Source of the DNA: Candidatus Hydrogenedentota bacterium
Lineage (GTDB): Bacteria; UBA8481; J006
Direction: 5' to 3'
DNA: 64,000 bases
Assembly: GCA_003697085.1 (NCBI GenBank)
Contig: RFFU01000078.1
Location: forward strand, 47,680 to 111,679
In this document: positions 52,479 through 61,051 of the stretch, one piece after another
Layout of the letters: each line of letters opens with the position of its first letter
How positions within the stretch are numbered: position 1 is the stretch's first letter
Notes under the pieces: generated by a model
What the model was told of the DNA's origin: nothing
Database searches by the model: none
The model's input: the letters and a program-made list of their open reading frames with translations, nothing else
Translations under genes and position numbers: made by a program

Positions 52479-52619
52479 TTACCGACGCCTCTTCTTCGAG
52501 GTCTTCTTCTTGGCCGTCTTCTTTTTGGCGGTCTTCTTCTTGGCCGTCTTCTTTTTGGCGGTCTTCTTCTTGGCCGTCTTCTTCTTCGCCGCCTTCTTGG
52601 CCGTCTTCTTCTTCGCCAT
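52479..52619 (-). CDS. 46-residue histone-H1-like lysine-rich protein
   Basis: A short frame from the ATG at 52619 to the TAA at 52479. It consists of an MA start, six KKKTA units and one KKKTS unit interrupted once by KKAA, and an end of KKRRR; 25 of 46 residues are lysine. This is the (K)KTAKK composition of bacterial histone-H1-like DNA-binding tails (Hc1, AlgP type), without any globular domain. An AAGGAAAGGGGTG sequence lies upstream, and a strong terminator follows. The other reading frames through the same DNA give acidic or leucine-arginine strings with no resemblance to known proteins. Two 30-base units (52501-52530 and 52531-52560) are identical, showing recent expansion. A role in nucleoid compaction is inference. 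Confidence 0.78.
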   Translation of the reverse strand: MAKKKTAKKAAKKKTAKKKTAKKKTAKKKTAKKKTAKKKTSKKRRR

Positions 52620-52826
52620 TTCGCATTTCACCCCTTTCCTTGGAAGTTTCCCATACCCCGTAGGGTCCCACGCTCTTTACTGACCAAAGCGTGGTCTATA
52701 TTTTCATTCCAACCTTTCCGGGCCCTGCGATCACCTCCGGCAGGACAGTTTCTTTCCCGCTGTCCCCATCCTTCAGACTAAAGAATAATTTTTTTTTCTA
52801 TGCCGACAACCTAATTTCTCTTTTTT

Positions 52827-53141
52827 CTACGCCTTTTCTTCCACAGCCTCCGTTTCACTTTCAAAAGCCTTTTTTCCCGCATCGACCGCCGACGCGAACC
52901 GATCCTTCACTTCCTCCACTTCTTGTTTGACCCGCGCCAGCCGTTCCGACGCATTTTCCCGAACCGCGCTCACCCTGTCCACTGCGCGGTCCGCCGCTTC
53001 CTCGGCGTAAAACCGCAATCTCCGACGCATCTCCTCTCCCGAACTCGGCGCATAAAGGATACCAAACAGCGCTCCGACAACGCCTCCCAGCAGGAAAGCC
53101 AACAACGCATTCATTCCCCCGTCATCACAGCTCCGACTCAT
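52827..53141 (-). CDS. YtxH-domain membrane-associated protein
   Basis: 104 residues. One N-terminal glycine-rich helix (about 11-30, LLAFLLGGVVGALFGILYAP) is followed by a long charged coiled-coil-like region with alternating Glu/Arg/Ala. This matches the YtxH family, which includes general-stress proteins of unknown mechanism. AAGGAGG lies upstream of the ATG at 53141. The DUF948 gene precedes it by 27 bases, the same pairing seen in other bacteria. Confidence 0.8.
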   Translation of the reverse strand: MSRSCDDGGMNALLAFLLGGVVGALFGILYAPSSGEEMRRRLRFYAEEAADRAVDRVSAVRENASERLARVKQEVEEVKDRFASAVDAGKKAFESETEAVEEKA

Positions 53142-53168
53142 CTCCGTTTTGCCTCCTTCTCTCGCTCT

Positions 53169-53525
53169 CTATGAAGATTTCTTCTTCCCAAAGAAAACAT
53201 TTGCCGCCGTCCGCACCCCGCTGCCCAAACCGGCAAGCAGAACCGCAGGACGAGCGACGGCCCGATTATAGAGTTCCACCGTCTTTCCCACACTGGCGAC
53301 CATTTCCTTTGTTTGGGCGGTAATGTTATCGACCCGAGCGGTTTGCACGGTCACTTGCCGGGTGATCTCCTCCACGTTCGCCGCGACTCTCCGTAACGTG
53401 GGTTCCATCTCACGGTAGGTCCGAAGCGTCGCCTCCAATTCATTTAATGTTGAACGAACCTTGAGAACCAGCGCCGCCCCCAGGATTCCGAAGACCACGA
53501 CCGCCGTCCAGGCCACCGTTTCCAT
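53169..53525 (-). CDS. DUF948-family protein
   Basis: 118 residues from the ATG at 53525, which has AAGGAGAG upstream; an upstream extension to 53669 is not supported. An N-terminal transmembrane helix (about 5-22) is followed by a long alpha-helical coiled region with repeated Thr/Val/Glu heptads, the DUF948 pattern. It forms an operon with the YtxH gene and is divergent from the MerR-like regulator. Function is unknown; a link to envelope stress is family lore only. Confidence 0.8.
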   Translation of the reverse strand: METVAWTAVVVFGILGAALVLKVRSTLNELEATLRTYREMEPTLRRVAANVEEITRQVTVQTARVDNITAQTKEMVASVGKTVELYNRAVARPAVLLAGLGSGVRTAANVFFGKKKSS

Positions 53526-53808
53526 GCTTTCACTCTCCTTTTCCCTATCGGCCGCATTTACCACCGCGCCTTCATTAACCGAAACTAAACACGCAACCGC
53601 TTTTCTTGTCAACCCTCTAACAAGAACTTCTTCTTCCTTTCGTGGAAAACTTCCTTCTTTACCGACCACGCCCTTTTTGTTGTTCCTTCGTCCTTTCTCC
53701 GATTATTCTTCTGTTTAGGCAACGATCCTGTGCAGGGCGTTATCCCTTCTTCCCACCCCGCCTGGTTCGTTGGCCGACAACACAAACAACTCGGAAAAGG
53801 AGGAGACC

Positions 53809-54282
53809 ATGAACCCCGGACTCACCATCGAAGCCGTCCGGAAAGAAACAGGCATCTCGTTCCGCAATATCAAATACTGGACGGCCCTCTATGAACTTCC
53901 GTTCCAAAAAAAAGGCCGGCGGAATTACTACCCGCCGGATACGGTGGAACTCCTTCGCGCCATCGCGCTTCTCTCCCGCTTCCATGTCTTCTCCTCCCGT
54001 TATATTCGCTGGCTCATCGACCTCAAACTCGAACGTCCCCTCAAGGAAGAGTCATCCTACATCGCTTTCCTCGCCGAGGAACCGTTTCTCGTTTCACTCT
54101 TCGGTATCCACGCGCCCCGTTCCCCGTCAACCACGGTACCCCAGCACTCTTCTTCTTCCTCTTCCTCCTTCTCACCCTCCTTCTCCGCGAAGGGGGATCA
54201 CGTTCACAACAACCCCTCCGATTCCTCCTTTCCTACCGCTTTTTCACGTACCGTATCCCCCGACGATGACGTTATCCTCTGA
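53809..54282 (+). CDS. MerR-like HTH regulator with serine-rich tail
   Basis: 157 residues from the ATG at 53809, fixed by AAAAGGAGGAG. Residues ~5-75 form a MerR-type winged helix (LTIEAVRKETGI, then NIKYWTALYELPF, then RRNYYPPDTVELLRAI). The region after it is not the usual dimerisation coiled coil: it soon becomes a Ser/Pro/Thr-rich low-complexity tail with a run of seven serines. No effector-binding domain is visible. It is divergent from the DUF948-YtxH operon and could control it. Confidence 0.75.
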   Translation: MNPGLTIEAVRKETGISFRNIKYWTALYELPFQKKGRRNYYPPDTVELLRAIALLSRFHVFSSRYIRWLIDLKLERPLKEESSYIAFLAEEPFLVSLFGIHAPRSPSTTVPQHSSSSSSSFSPSFSAKGDHVHNNPSDSSFPTAFSRTVSPDDDVIL

Positions 54283-54570
54283 AGTACGAAGAAACCCCCG
54301 CGTTACAATAAGTTTGTTCCACCGCTGAAGATCGTCTCGTCTCGCCCCGTTAGACCCGCGAAGAAGGCAGAGTCGGCGTCGTCCGGTTCGCTCCCGAACA
54401 GCAGCGAAAAAAGGAACGGCTGGAACGAAACAGGCTCGAAATTCCCACTGCCTTTTCTCTTCTCATTCTTCCCGTTTCCCCTCTCCCTTTTCCCATCTCC
54501 CTTTAACCATATGATTTACCGACCCGTTTCCGGGTCTTCCCTCTCTTCCTGCCGGAGAAGAAAATTGATT

Positions 54571-55470
54571 TCAATCGATCTCGGAAACGACTCCGGAATC
54601 AGCGGCATCCCGCAGGCGTGCTCCGCTCAAAAACCCCCACCCTTCCAATTCCGCCAGTTCGACCACCAACTTCCCATCTCGGCAAGGCACTTCCGGTCCT
54701 TCTCCCCCTTCCTTGACACCAAAGATTTTCATTCTCAACCCGCCTAACCGGGCCAGCATTCCATAAAAAGGATTCCCGGCTCGCACCCGATTTTTCGTTT
54801 CCTCCCGCGTCCATCTCTTCGAGAATTTCGTTTCCTCGATTCCCACTCGCGGCGCACGAGGAAAATCCCCTCTTTCCTGAGGTGTCTCCTCGATTTTCCC
54901 ACAAGCGATCTTCTCCAGGGCCTCAAGCACGGCCTCACCCCCCAATAACGCCAACCGGTTCCAGAGTCGGCCGATCGTTTCCTCTTTTTCAATCGGAATC
55001 CGCTTTCTCAACAGAATCGGACCGGCGTCGAATTCTTCCGTGAGGTGATGGATGGTTACTCCGGTCTCCTGCTCCCCTCTGGCCAAAACCCAAAAATAGG
55101 GATTGTGTCCGCGGTATCGAGGAAGCAGCGACGGATGGACATTCCAACCTCCGAGGAGCGGAACCGAATACCAGGACTCCGGTATTTTCCACTCCCACCC
55201 CGCCACAAAAAACGTCTCGATTCTTTCCTGGATCAACCGCCTCCGCACCACGTCCTCCTTTTCCTTTGCTTCGCCGACAACGATCGAAGGACAGGGGACG
55301 GAAAAACGATCCGCATCCCGAGCAAAAATTACAAGGGAAGGAGGTTTCCCGGCCGAAAGCACCGCATTCAAGACACCGTTCAGAGGGCCCGGCAAACCAA
55401 GGAGTGCGTAGCGCGGCGGCTTCTTCAACGCTTTTCGAATACCACCATCACGTTTCGGAAGACGAATCAA
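54571..55470 (-). CDS. Formyltransferase-fold protein (probable sugar or amine N-formyltransferase)
   Basis: 299 residues. The catalytic triad of formyltetrahydrofolate-dependent transferases is present: Asn110, His112 in NVHPSLLPRYRG, and Asp148 in FDAGPIL. The C-terminal half lacks the methionyl-tRNA-binding OB domain of Fmt in recognisable form. A specialised sugar N-formyltransferase is therefore more likely than housekeeping Fmt. The start is a TTG at 55470 without a good ribosome site and overlaps the cupin gene by 23 bases, so a slightly later start is possible. Confidence 0.75.
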   Translation of the reverse strand: MIRLPKRDGGIRKALKKPPRYALLGLPGPLNGVLNAVLSAGKPPSLVIFARDADRFSVPCPSIVVGEAKEKEDVVRRRLIQERIETFFVAGWEWKIPESWYSVPLLGGWNVHPSLLPRYRGHNPYFWVLARGEQETGVTIHHLTEEFDAGPILLRKRIPIEKEETIGRLWNRLALLGGEAVLEALEKIACGKIEETPQERGDFPRAPRVGIEETKFSKRWTREETKNRVRAGNPFYGMLARLGGLRMKIFGVKEGGEGPEVPCRDGKLVVELAELEGWGFLSGARLRDAADSGVVSEID

Positions 55471-55822
55471 GGATTGTTATCCGATCCGCGTCGGCGGGAA
55501 CCACGCAAAGGAAAACGAATGGCTCCTCACCCAATGTCTCATAGGAGTGTTCCACTCCACCAGGGATGAAAACCACGTCTCCCTCCTCAACCATGAAATC
55601 CTCGCCACCAATCACAACCCGAGCTCTGCCGGAAAGAACATATTGTCCATGCTCGACCGAATTCGTGTGAAGAGGCATACTTCCCCCAGGCCCAATCGTA
55701 AAACAGCGAAGAATAAAATTCCTCGCCCCATCCGAGGGCCCGATCAGGATTTGTCGCTCAATTCCGGCCCCGGTGCCGACCTCTTCCTTCTTGATATCCT
55801 TCGCTTTTCGAACAATGATCAT
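55448..55822 (-). CDS. Small cupin protein
   Basis: 124 residues, a single cupin barrel. Motif 1 is around His52 and His58 (PLHTNSVEHGQYVLSG) and motif 2 around His92 (GDVVFIPGGVEHS). These are probable metal ligands. The GGGAGGAT site upstream supports the ATG at 55822. It is co-transcribed with the formyltransferase and divergent from the HAD gene by 98 bases. An isomerase or epimerase role in sugar modification is possible; nothing specific can be read. Confidence 0.82.
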   Translation of the reverse strand: MIIVRKAKDIKKEEVGTGAGIERQILIGPSDGARNFILRCFTIGPGGSMPLHTNSVEHGQYVLSGRARVVIGGEDFMVEEGDVVFIPGGVEHSYETLGEEPFVFLCVVPADADRITILDSSSET

Positions 55823-55920
55823 AAACGTAACATATCCTCCCTTCCCGTCTTTGCAACCCGCTTTCTTCGCCGGAAAAGTTTCCGTGGCGGGAGAGAGAAA
55901 AACGAGATAGGTTTCTCGAA

Positions 55921-56646
55921 ATGAGTCCCAGAATCAAAACAATCGTATTTGATTTCGACGACACGCTGGTTGAAACCGGAGTTCTTTTTCACGAAGTTCT
56001 TGATTCCCTCGTCTCCACGATTACAAGCGCTCTCCCCGGAACACCACCTCCGGCAGCGGACATCCTTAAGACTCAGAGCCGTTTCGATATCGAACTCGTC
56101 GAACAAATGGGGGTGGTTCCCGAACGTTTCGCTCAGTCTCTCATTCGGACCTATCGGTTCTATCTTGAAAAATACGGTCTTTCATCGGAGCCTGAACGGG
56201 AAGCATTTCTCGAGCGCGAGGGAGCCCGCGCTTTTCACGACCTTCCCGCGCTCTCCGAGGATACTCTGATGGTCCTCAAGACACTGAAGGACCGTGAAAA
56301 GATTCTCTACACGTGGGGACTTCCCGAAATTCAGATGCGACGCCTCGGTCGGTTGCATCTCACATCGTATTTTTCCGAAATTCACTGCGTCCCGGCGAAG
56401 ACCACAACGGCGATGAAACGCGTGATTGGAACGCGAGACCCGGATTCCGTTCTCATCTGCGGTGATTCGCTTCGATCGGAAATCGCCCCCGCCCTGGAAC
56501 TCGGCTGCCACGCAGCCCATCTCCGCCGACCGGACGGCTGGGACTACCACAACGTTCCCGTCAGCGGAAATTATCACCTTCTCTCGCGCCTCGGCGATCT
56601 CCTCGGCGTCATAGGCGACCTCGACGCGAAACCGGATTCTCGTTGA
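55921..56646 (+). CDS. HAD-superfamily hydrolase
   Basis: 241 residues. Motif I is DFDDT with nucleophile Asp11 and Asp13. A helical cap follows (about 20-110), then the lysine in PAKTTT and the motif IV acidic group in ICGDSLRSEI. The layout is that of a C1-capped phosphatase acting on a small phosphometabolite. The substrate is unknown. It is divergent from the cupin/formyltransferase pair and may belong to the same sugar pathway. Confidence 0.82.
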   Translation: MSPRIKTIVFDFDDTLVETGVLFHEVLDSLVSTITSALPGTPPPAADILKTQSRFDIELVEQMGVVPERFAQSLIRTYRFYLEKYGLSSEPEREAFLEREGARAFHDLPALSEDTLMVLKTLKDREKILYTWGLPEIQMRRLGRLHLTSYFSEIHCVPAKTTTAMKRVIGTRDPDSVLICGDSLRSEIAPALELGCHAAHLRRPDGWDYHNVPVSGNYHLLSRLGDLLGVIGDLDAKPDSR

Positions 56647-56806
56647 GCCGAAGCTCGCGATGCAACGGGCCCTTTCCTGGAACCGATTAAAGAGTCGAAA
56701 ATTCCATGGAATATCTTTTTGATTCGGCGACGAGCCGGCGTTCCTATGATTTAATCAAGATATTGACCTCCCGATAAAGACCCTCGACGAAAGGAGAACA
56801 ATCCTT

Positions 56807-57691
56807 ATGTGGATTTTTGCGAACGAAATTCGGAAGACAGGCGGGATCTGTTTTCTCGACATCGGCAGCGGCTGGCAATTGTCGGAACGTTGGAAGGCGA
56901 TTGAGCCTCTTATCAGTCTTTGGGGCTTCGATCCCAACCCGGAGGAATGCAAGCGGTTGGAACAAAATAAAAATTCCTTTCTCAGCGCCCGTTACCTTCC
57001 CTATGCCCTTTCCGATCAGAACGGTCGGGCGCGACTCTTTGTGACGAAAAGCGGTTACTGTGATTCCCTTCTGGAACCGAACACACCGTGGTTAAGTCGC
57101 TTTTCCTACAAAAGGCTTTTTGATGTGGTCGGCAGGAGAGAGATTGAAACTGTTCGGCTGGATCACGTTCCGGAACTTCAGGAAGTGGATGTTGATATCA
57201 TCAAATCGGATACTCAGGGAATGGAACTTCCCATTCTCTCAAAAGCGACCCGTTTCCTCAATCAAGCCTTTTACGTTGAGACGGAAACGGGGTTTCTCGA
57301 AAATTATTATGGAGAGACGACTTATTCCCAAATTGACGAATTTATGAGAAGCAGGGGGTTTCTTCTCTTCGATATGCGGATTCATAGAATGACCCGGGAT
57401 AACCCTTTCAAAGATTTGAAAACGACACGCGGACAAATCCTTTGGTGTGAGGCTGTTTGGCTCAAGGACTATCTCGCGTTGGAGACAAAAGGAAGTCTGG
57501 ACACTGCATCGTTGACACGGCGTAAAGCAATTCGTGCGCTGACTCTTTGCGCCCTCCAAAAGACTTTTGATTTCGGTTTGGAACTGGCGCGCTTTTTCCA
57601 TAAAAAATGCTTGCTCGATGACAGCGAAATGGAACGACTTGAAAGACCGGAGACGTGGATGTTACCAGAGGACTCTGTCGCCCGTTGGTAG
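56807..57691 (+). CDS. FkbM-family methyltransferase
   Basis: 294 residues. The SAM loop is FLDIGSGWQ (about 16-24). The FkbM block VDIIKSDTQGMELPILSKA (about 127-145) identifies the family, which O-methylates sugars or polyketides. The last ~60 residues are helical and specific to this protein. AAGGAGA precedes the ATG. It stands at the left of the glycan module but is separated from the next gene by 246 bases that contain a repeat. Codon choice looks less GC-biased than in the housekeeping genes. Confidence 0.85.
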   Translation: MWIFANEIRKTGGICFLDIGSGWQLSERWKAIEPLISLWGFDPNPEECKRLEQNKNSFLSARYLPYALSDQNGRARLFVTKSGYCDSLLEPNTPWLSRFSYKRLFDVVGRREIETVRLDHVPELQEVDVDIIKSDTQGMELPILSKATRFLNQAFYVETETGFLENYYGETTYSQIDEFMRSRGFLLFDMRIHRMTRDNPFKDLKTTRGQILWCEAVWLKDYLALETKGSLDTASLTRRKAIRALTLCALQKTFDFGLELARFFHKKCLLDDSEMERLERPETWMLPEDSVARW

Positions 57692-57732
57692 TCGTAGTTC
57701 CTCCCACCACGCCGTTTCTTGTATTCAAGAAA

Positions 57733-57845
57733 CCCGCGCTCCCAGGTCTCACCGCGGACGGGAGCGACCGTGCTCCACCGTTGGCAGGACGCTGGCGCAC
57801 CCAGGAAGGCTTATCTCACCGCGATTTGAATCCGCCCATAATCTG
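57733..57845. repeat. Degenerate interspersed repeat, left copy
   Basis: CCCGCGCTCCCAGG at 57733-57746, CCCAGGAAG at 57800-57808 and GCCCATAATCTG at 57834-57845 recur in the same order and strand at 62276-62426. The last two blocks are 34 and 33 bases apart in the two copies. No gene is visible between 57692 and 57937. Confidence 0.65.
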
Positions 57846-57907
57846 ACATCTCCCCCCAGAATGAAGTGGATTCGATCGTAAGAGTGCGATAACATTTTTA
57901 AACGGAC

Positions 57908-57929
57908 GGAGATCGACTGCCTGATCTCC
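57908..57929 (+). promoter_or_regulatory. Hairpin just upstream of the TylF-type gene
   Basis: GGAGATC (57908-57914) and GATCTCC (57923-57929) form a perfect 7-bp stem with an 8-base loop, ending 8 bases before the ATG. The left arm contains the only GGAG near the start, so folding would hide the ribosome site. A regulatory role is possible but unproven. Confidence 0.45.
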
Positions 57930-57937
57930 AACCGAAA

Positions 57938-58654
57938 ATGGGATACGTTGCCGAGGCGGATTCGGCTAGGGGGGCCTGGCAGAGTTGGTTCAGGTTGATT
58001 GAGGGCGTGGCGCTCCTTATGGATGATAATGCATTTTTGAAGAAGTGTCGGGAAAAGAGTCTGCTTTCGGAAGGGAAACTGCGGAATCTGGCTCGACTGG
58101 CCCGCCTGGTTAATCGGAATGAAGTGCCCGGAGACTTTGTCGAATGCGGTGTCTTCCGGGGTGGAAGCGCGGCGATTTTGAGCAGGGAACTGGGCTCTCG
58201 ACATCTTTGGCTTTATGACAGTTTCGAGGGGATGCCTCCAACGGAGGAAATCGACGGCCCCGGTGCCAAAGAGTGCGTCGGACTTTGTGTGGGAAGTGAA
58301 GAAGATGTCCACGAGATCCTTCGCTGCGCCGGTGTTACACAGGATCAATACGATCTTTGCGTTGGTCTTTTCGAGGAGACTTTCAAGAAGTATCTTCCGA
58401 ACAAGGTTGCTCTTCTTCATTGTGACGCGGATTGGTACCGTTCGGTTTCGGCGGTCTTGGACACATTTTATCCGCTGATGCCTCCCGGCTCCGTTGTCAT
58501 TCTGGATGATTTCGGATGTTGGGAAGGGTGCCGGGAAGCGTTTTACGACTTCTGCTTTCGAAATAACGAGAAGCCTCTCTTGGAACGGCTGGAATATGAT
58601 CAGGCGTACTGGATAAAAGGGCGCAAACACAACCGCACGCCGGAGGGGATCTGA
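57938..58654 (+). CDS. TylF/macrocin-O-methyltransferase-family protein
   Basis: 238 residues. Family motifs in order: VECGVFRGGSA (about 68-78, SAM site), YDSFEGMP (93-100), a metal-site aspartate block in HCDADWYRS, and ILDDFGCWEGCR near the C-terminus. TylF-type enzymes are magnesium-dependent sugar O-methyltransferases, also common in surface polysaccharide clusters. A hairpin may mask its ribosome site. It is followed 4 bases later by a glycosyltransferase gene. Confidence 0.88.
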   Translation: MGYVAEADSARGAWQSWFRLIEGVALLMDDNAFLKKCREKSLLSEGKLRNLARLARLVNRNEVPGDFVECGVFRGGSAAILSRELGSRHLWLYDSFEGMPPTEEIDGPGAKECVGLCVGSEEDVHEILRCAGVTQDQYDLCVGLFEETFKKYLPNKVALLHCDADWYRSVSAVLDTFYPLMPPGSVVILDDFGCWEGCREAFYDFCFRNNEKPLLERLEYDQAYWIKGRKHNRTPEGI

Positions 58655-58658
58655 AAAG

Positions 58659-59942
58659 GTGAAACGGCGTCTCAGAATCGCCCTCGTTAACACGTTTGAC
58701 GGAATCGGGGGAGCATCGCGTGCCGCGTTTCGTCTTCACCAGGGGTTGCTCGCCGCGGGCCACAAGAGTCGCGTGTTTGTCAAGCAGAAGCGACGCAGGG
58801 ATGAATCCGTGGTGGAGGTGTCTGAAAAAGAAAGCGCCGTCCGGGCGGCTGCTCTTCGGCGCCGCAAAGAGAAGGCGTTTCGGAACCGTCCTTCCGGATA
58901 CGAAGGATTCAACGAAGATTCCACCCCCTACGGGCGAAGCGCTTTCGATTTTGTCACGGAGGTTGACATCGTCAATCTCCATTGGGTCGCTCAATTTCTC
59001 GATTATGAATCCTTTTTTTCTCGTGGTCCGGATATGCCGCCCGTGGTTTGGACGCTTCACGATATGAACCCTTTTACGGGAGGATGTCACTACGATGACG
59101 GCTGTATGCGGTGGAGGCAAGGATGCGGTGCCTGCCCGCAGTTGGGATCGCGAAATGTTCGCGATTTATCCCGGCGGGTCTGGCGGAGAAAGAAGAGCAT
59201 TCTCGACCGCCTTCCCGACCAAACATTGTACATCGTGGCTCTCAATCGGTGGATGAAAGATCTGATTGAGAAAAGTCCGATTCTTGGTCGGTTCCCGGTC
59301 TCCATCATTCCCAACGGCCTGGATACCGATCTCTTCCGCCCCCGAGACAGAAAGGCCGCGCGGGGCATCTTGGGGATTCCCCAAACGGCCCGCGTGGTTC
59401 TCTTTGTCGCGGACTCTTTGGAAGTGCGCCGAAAGGGTATGCGTTTCCTTCTCGAGGCCCTTCGCGGAATCAGAATCCCGAATTTGTATCTGCTGACGAT
59501 GGGCCGGGGTGACCCCGCGCCAATCGAAAATTGTCTGGGGCGAAATCTTGGTGTCATCGAAGACGAACGCCTTATGTCCCATGTTTATAGTGCCGCGGAT
59601 ATCTTTGTCCTTCCGTCCTTGCAGGACAATCTCCCCAATACGGCGATTGAATCTCTATCTTGTGGCACGCCTGTCCTTGGATTTGACGTCGGCGGACTTC
59701 CCGACATAGTCCGGAATGAGGCGGTGGGCCGGCTGGTTCCCGCCGGGGACATCAATCTCCTCCGAGAAGGAATTAAAAAATCTCTGAACGGCCGTTTCTC
59801 CCGAGAAAAAGTTTCCGCCGCCTGCAGGAGATTGGCTTTGAAGGAATTTTCCTCGGCGGTTCAGGCGGATCGATATATCCGCCTTTTTCGTCGGGCCTTG
59901 CCGTCACGAGCGAAAAAATACCGGGGGAGGATTCATGGCTGA
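58659..59942 (+). CDS. Family 4-like glycosyltransferase
   Basis: 427 residues, GT-B fold, starting at a GTG behind GGAGGGG. The N-terminal glycine-rich loop GGAS precedes the acceptor domain. The donor-site region reads FVLPSLQDNLPNTAIESLSCGTPV, the variant of the E-x7-E motif found in a large group of polysaccharide transferases. It is a retaining sugar transferase using a nucleotide sugar; the specific sugar is unknown. It overlaps the following methyltransferase gene by 8 bases. Confidence 0.88.
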   Translation: MKRRLRIALVNTFDGIGGASRAAFRLHQGLLAAGHKSRVFVKQKRRRDESVVEVSEKESAVRAAALRRRKEKAFRNRPSGYEGFNEDSTPYGRSAFDFVTEVDIVNLHWVAQFLDYESFFSRGPDMPPVVWTLHDMNPFTGGCHYDDGCMRWRQGCGACPQLGSRNVRDLSRRVWRRKKSILDRLPDQTLYIVALNRWMKDLIEKSPILGRFPVSIIPNGLDTDLFRPRDRKAARGILGIPQTARVVLFVADSLEVRRKGMRFLLEALRGIRIPNLYLLTMGRGDPAPIENCLGRNLGVIEDERLMSHVYSAADIFVLPSLQDNLPNTAIESLSCGTPVLGFDVGGLPDIVRNEAVGRLVPAGDINLLREGIKKSLNGRFSREKVSAACRRLALKEFSSAVQADRYIRLFRRALPSRAKKYRGRIHG

Positions 59943-60858
59943 ATCGATTGACGAATCTTCCTGCATTCTTTGCGGACGTCCATCCGCCCCGCCTCGTGAA
60001 ACATTTTCGGTCGATGAACTCACTGAAGATTGGCGCCGTTCCTTTGCCGTCGATGTACGTCCCGAATTCGCGAATATTACGATGGTTTCCCTTTACCACT
60101 GTTCTTTCTGTGATCTGGATTTCTTCATCCCCGCCGTAACGGGTTCCTCGGAATTTTACGGAGAGTTGGCGAAGTTCCCCTGGTATTATATGTCCGACAA
60201 GTGGGAATTTTCGATGGCGGAGAAAGACGTCCCGCATCGAGCCAGTCTCGTTGAGTTTGGATGCGGAAAGGGGGATTTCCTCAAGCGAGTCCGCTCGCGG
60301 AAAAAAGCCGATGTTCTCGGAGTTGAACTCGGTACCCCGGTGGTGCCCGAAAGTGGAGAGCGGGACATTCCGATGATGCGGGCCGGCGAAGGACTGACCC
60401 GGCGGATAAGAGGGGTATTCCCCAAAGGAGTGGACGTTGTCTGCGCTTTTCAATTCCTCGAGCACGCAGCGAATCCGAGAGCGTTTATCGAAGACGTTCT
60501 CAGCGTGCTTCGTCCGGGGGGAAGACTTTTGATTTCCGTTCCCAATGACGCCGGTTTTCTTAAAGACATCAGACCCACGCTGCACACTCCTCCCCACCAT
60601 GTAACGCGCTGGAGCCCGCGGACGCTTGAAGCGGTTGCGGAACAATTTGCTCTCACATTGGATCACTTGGCGTATGAACCCTTGGCGCGCTACCATCGAG
60701 AGTTGTGGCTGGCCGCTTATGTGGCAAGAGCGCGGTCACTGGGAGTATCCCCCTTAGAACAAAAATTCCGTATGACAATGTTAAGTTTCTTCTTGAAGTC
60801 ACACCTCATAAGACGCTGGATTCGCGGGCACACAATTTATGCACGCTACACGGTCTGA
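59935..60858 (+). CDS. SAM methyltransferase with N-terminal zinc ribbon
   Basis: 307 residues. An N-terminal C-x2-C...C-x2-C ribbon (Cys10, Cys13, Cys56, Cys59) precedes a class I methyltransferase core with motif I VEFGCGKGDFL near 107-117, FQFLEHAANP and a LRPGGRLLISVPN strand. This zinc-ribbon plus Methyltransf_23 plan is frequent in sugar C- or O-methyltransferases of surface glycan clusters. It is coupled to both neighbours by overlaps. Confidence 0.85.
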   Translation: MAESIDESSCILCGRPSAPPRETFSVDELTEDWRRSFAVDVRPEFANITMVSLYHCSFCDLDFFIPAVTGSSEFYGELAKFPWYYMSDKWEFSMAEKDVPHRASLVEFGCGKGDFLKRVRSRKKADVLGVELGTPVVPESGERDIPMMRAGEGLTRRIRGVFPKGVDVVCAFQFLEHAANPRAFIEDVLSVLRPGGRLLISVPNDAGFLKDIRPTLHTPPHHVTRWSPRTLEAVAEQFALTLDHLAYEPLARYHRELWLAAYVARARSLGVSPLEQKFRMTMLSFFLKSHLIRRWIRGHTIYARYTV

Positions 60859-61051
60859 CGGAATCAAATTGGAGACGATCTTCGAATTTATGACACCGGA
60901 GGGGATATTGGTCAGCGATAACACGCACTGCTGTTCGGCGCTGAGCGATTTCTGTCAGGAGAAGGGGTGGAGGTATTATTACGTTCCCGAACGTTCACGA
61001 GGCCATTTTTACCCGGGGGCCGGCATCGGAATGGCGCGGCGGGATTCATGA
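60839..61051 (+). pseudogene. C-terminal remnant of a class I methyltransferase
   Basis: 70 residues only. The readable part, from EFMTPEGILVSDN to GAGIGMARR, has the form of the last strands of a class I methyltransferase (a GGxLxSDD-like strand, an aromatic-rich helix, then PGAGIG). The SAM-binding half is absent. It overlaps the gene before it by 20 bases and the one after by 4, so it is still within the transcript. I read it as a decayed copy, perhaps left by recombination in the module. It could alternatively be expressed as a small protein. Confidence 0.5.

Noticed and set aside
52129-52671. Minus-strand acidic Glu/Asp/Gln-rich frame and plus-strand Leu/Gly/Arg frame across the KTAKK repeat
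   Set aside because: Both are out-of-phase readings of the same repeat DNA; only the KKKTA frame has a sensible composition, a ribosome site and a terminator behind it.
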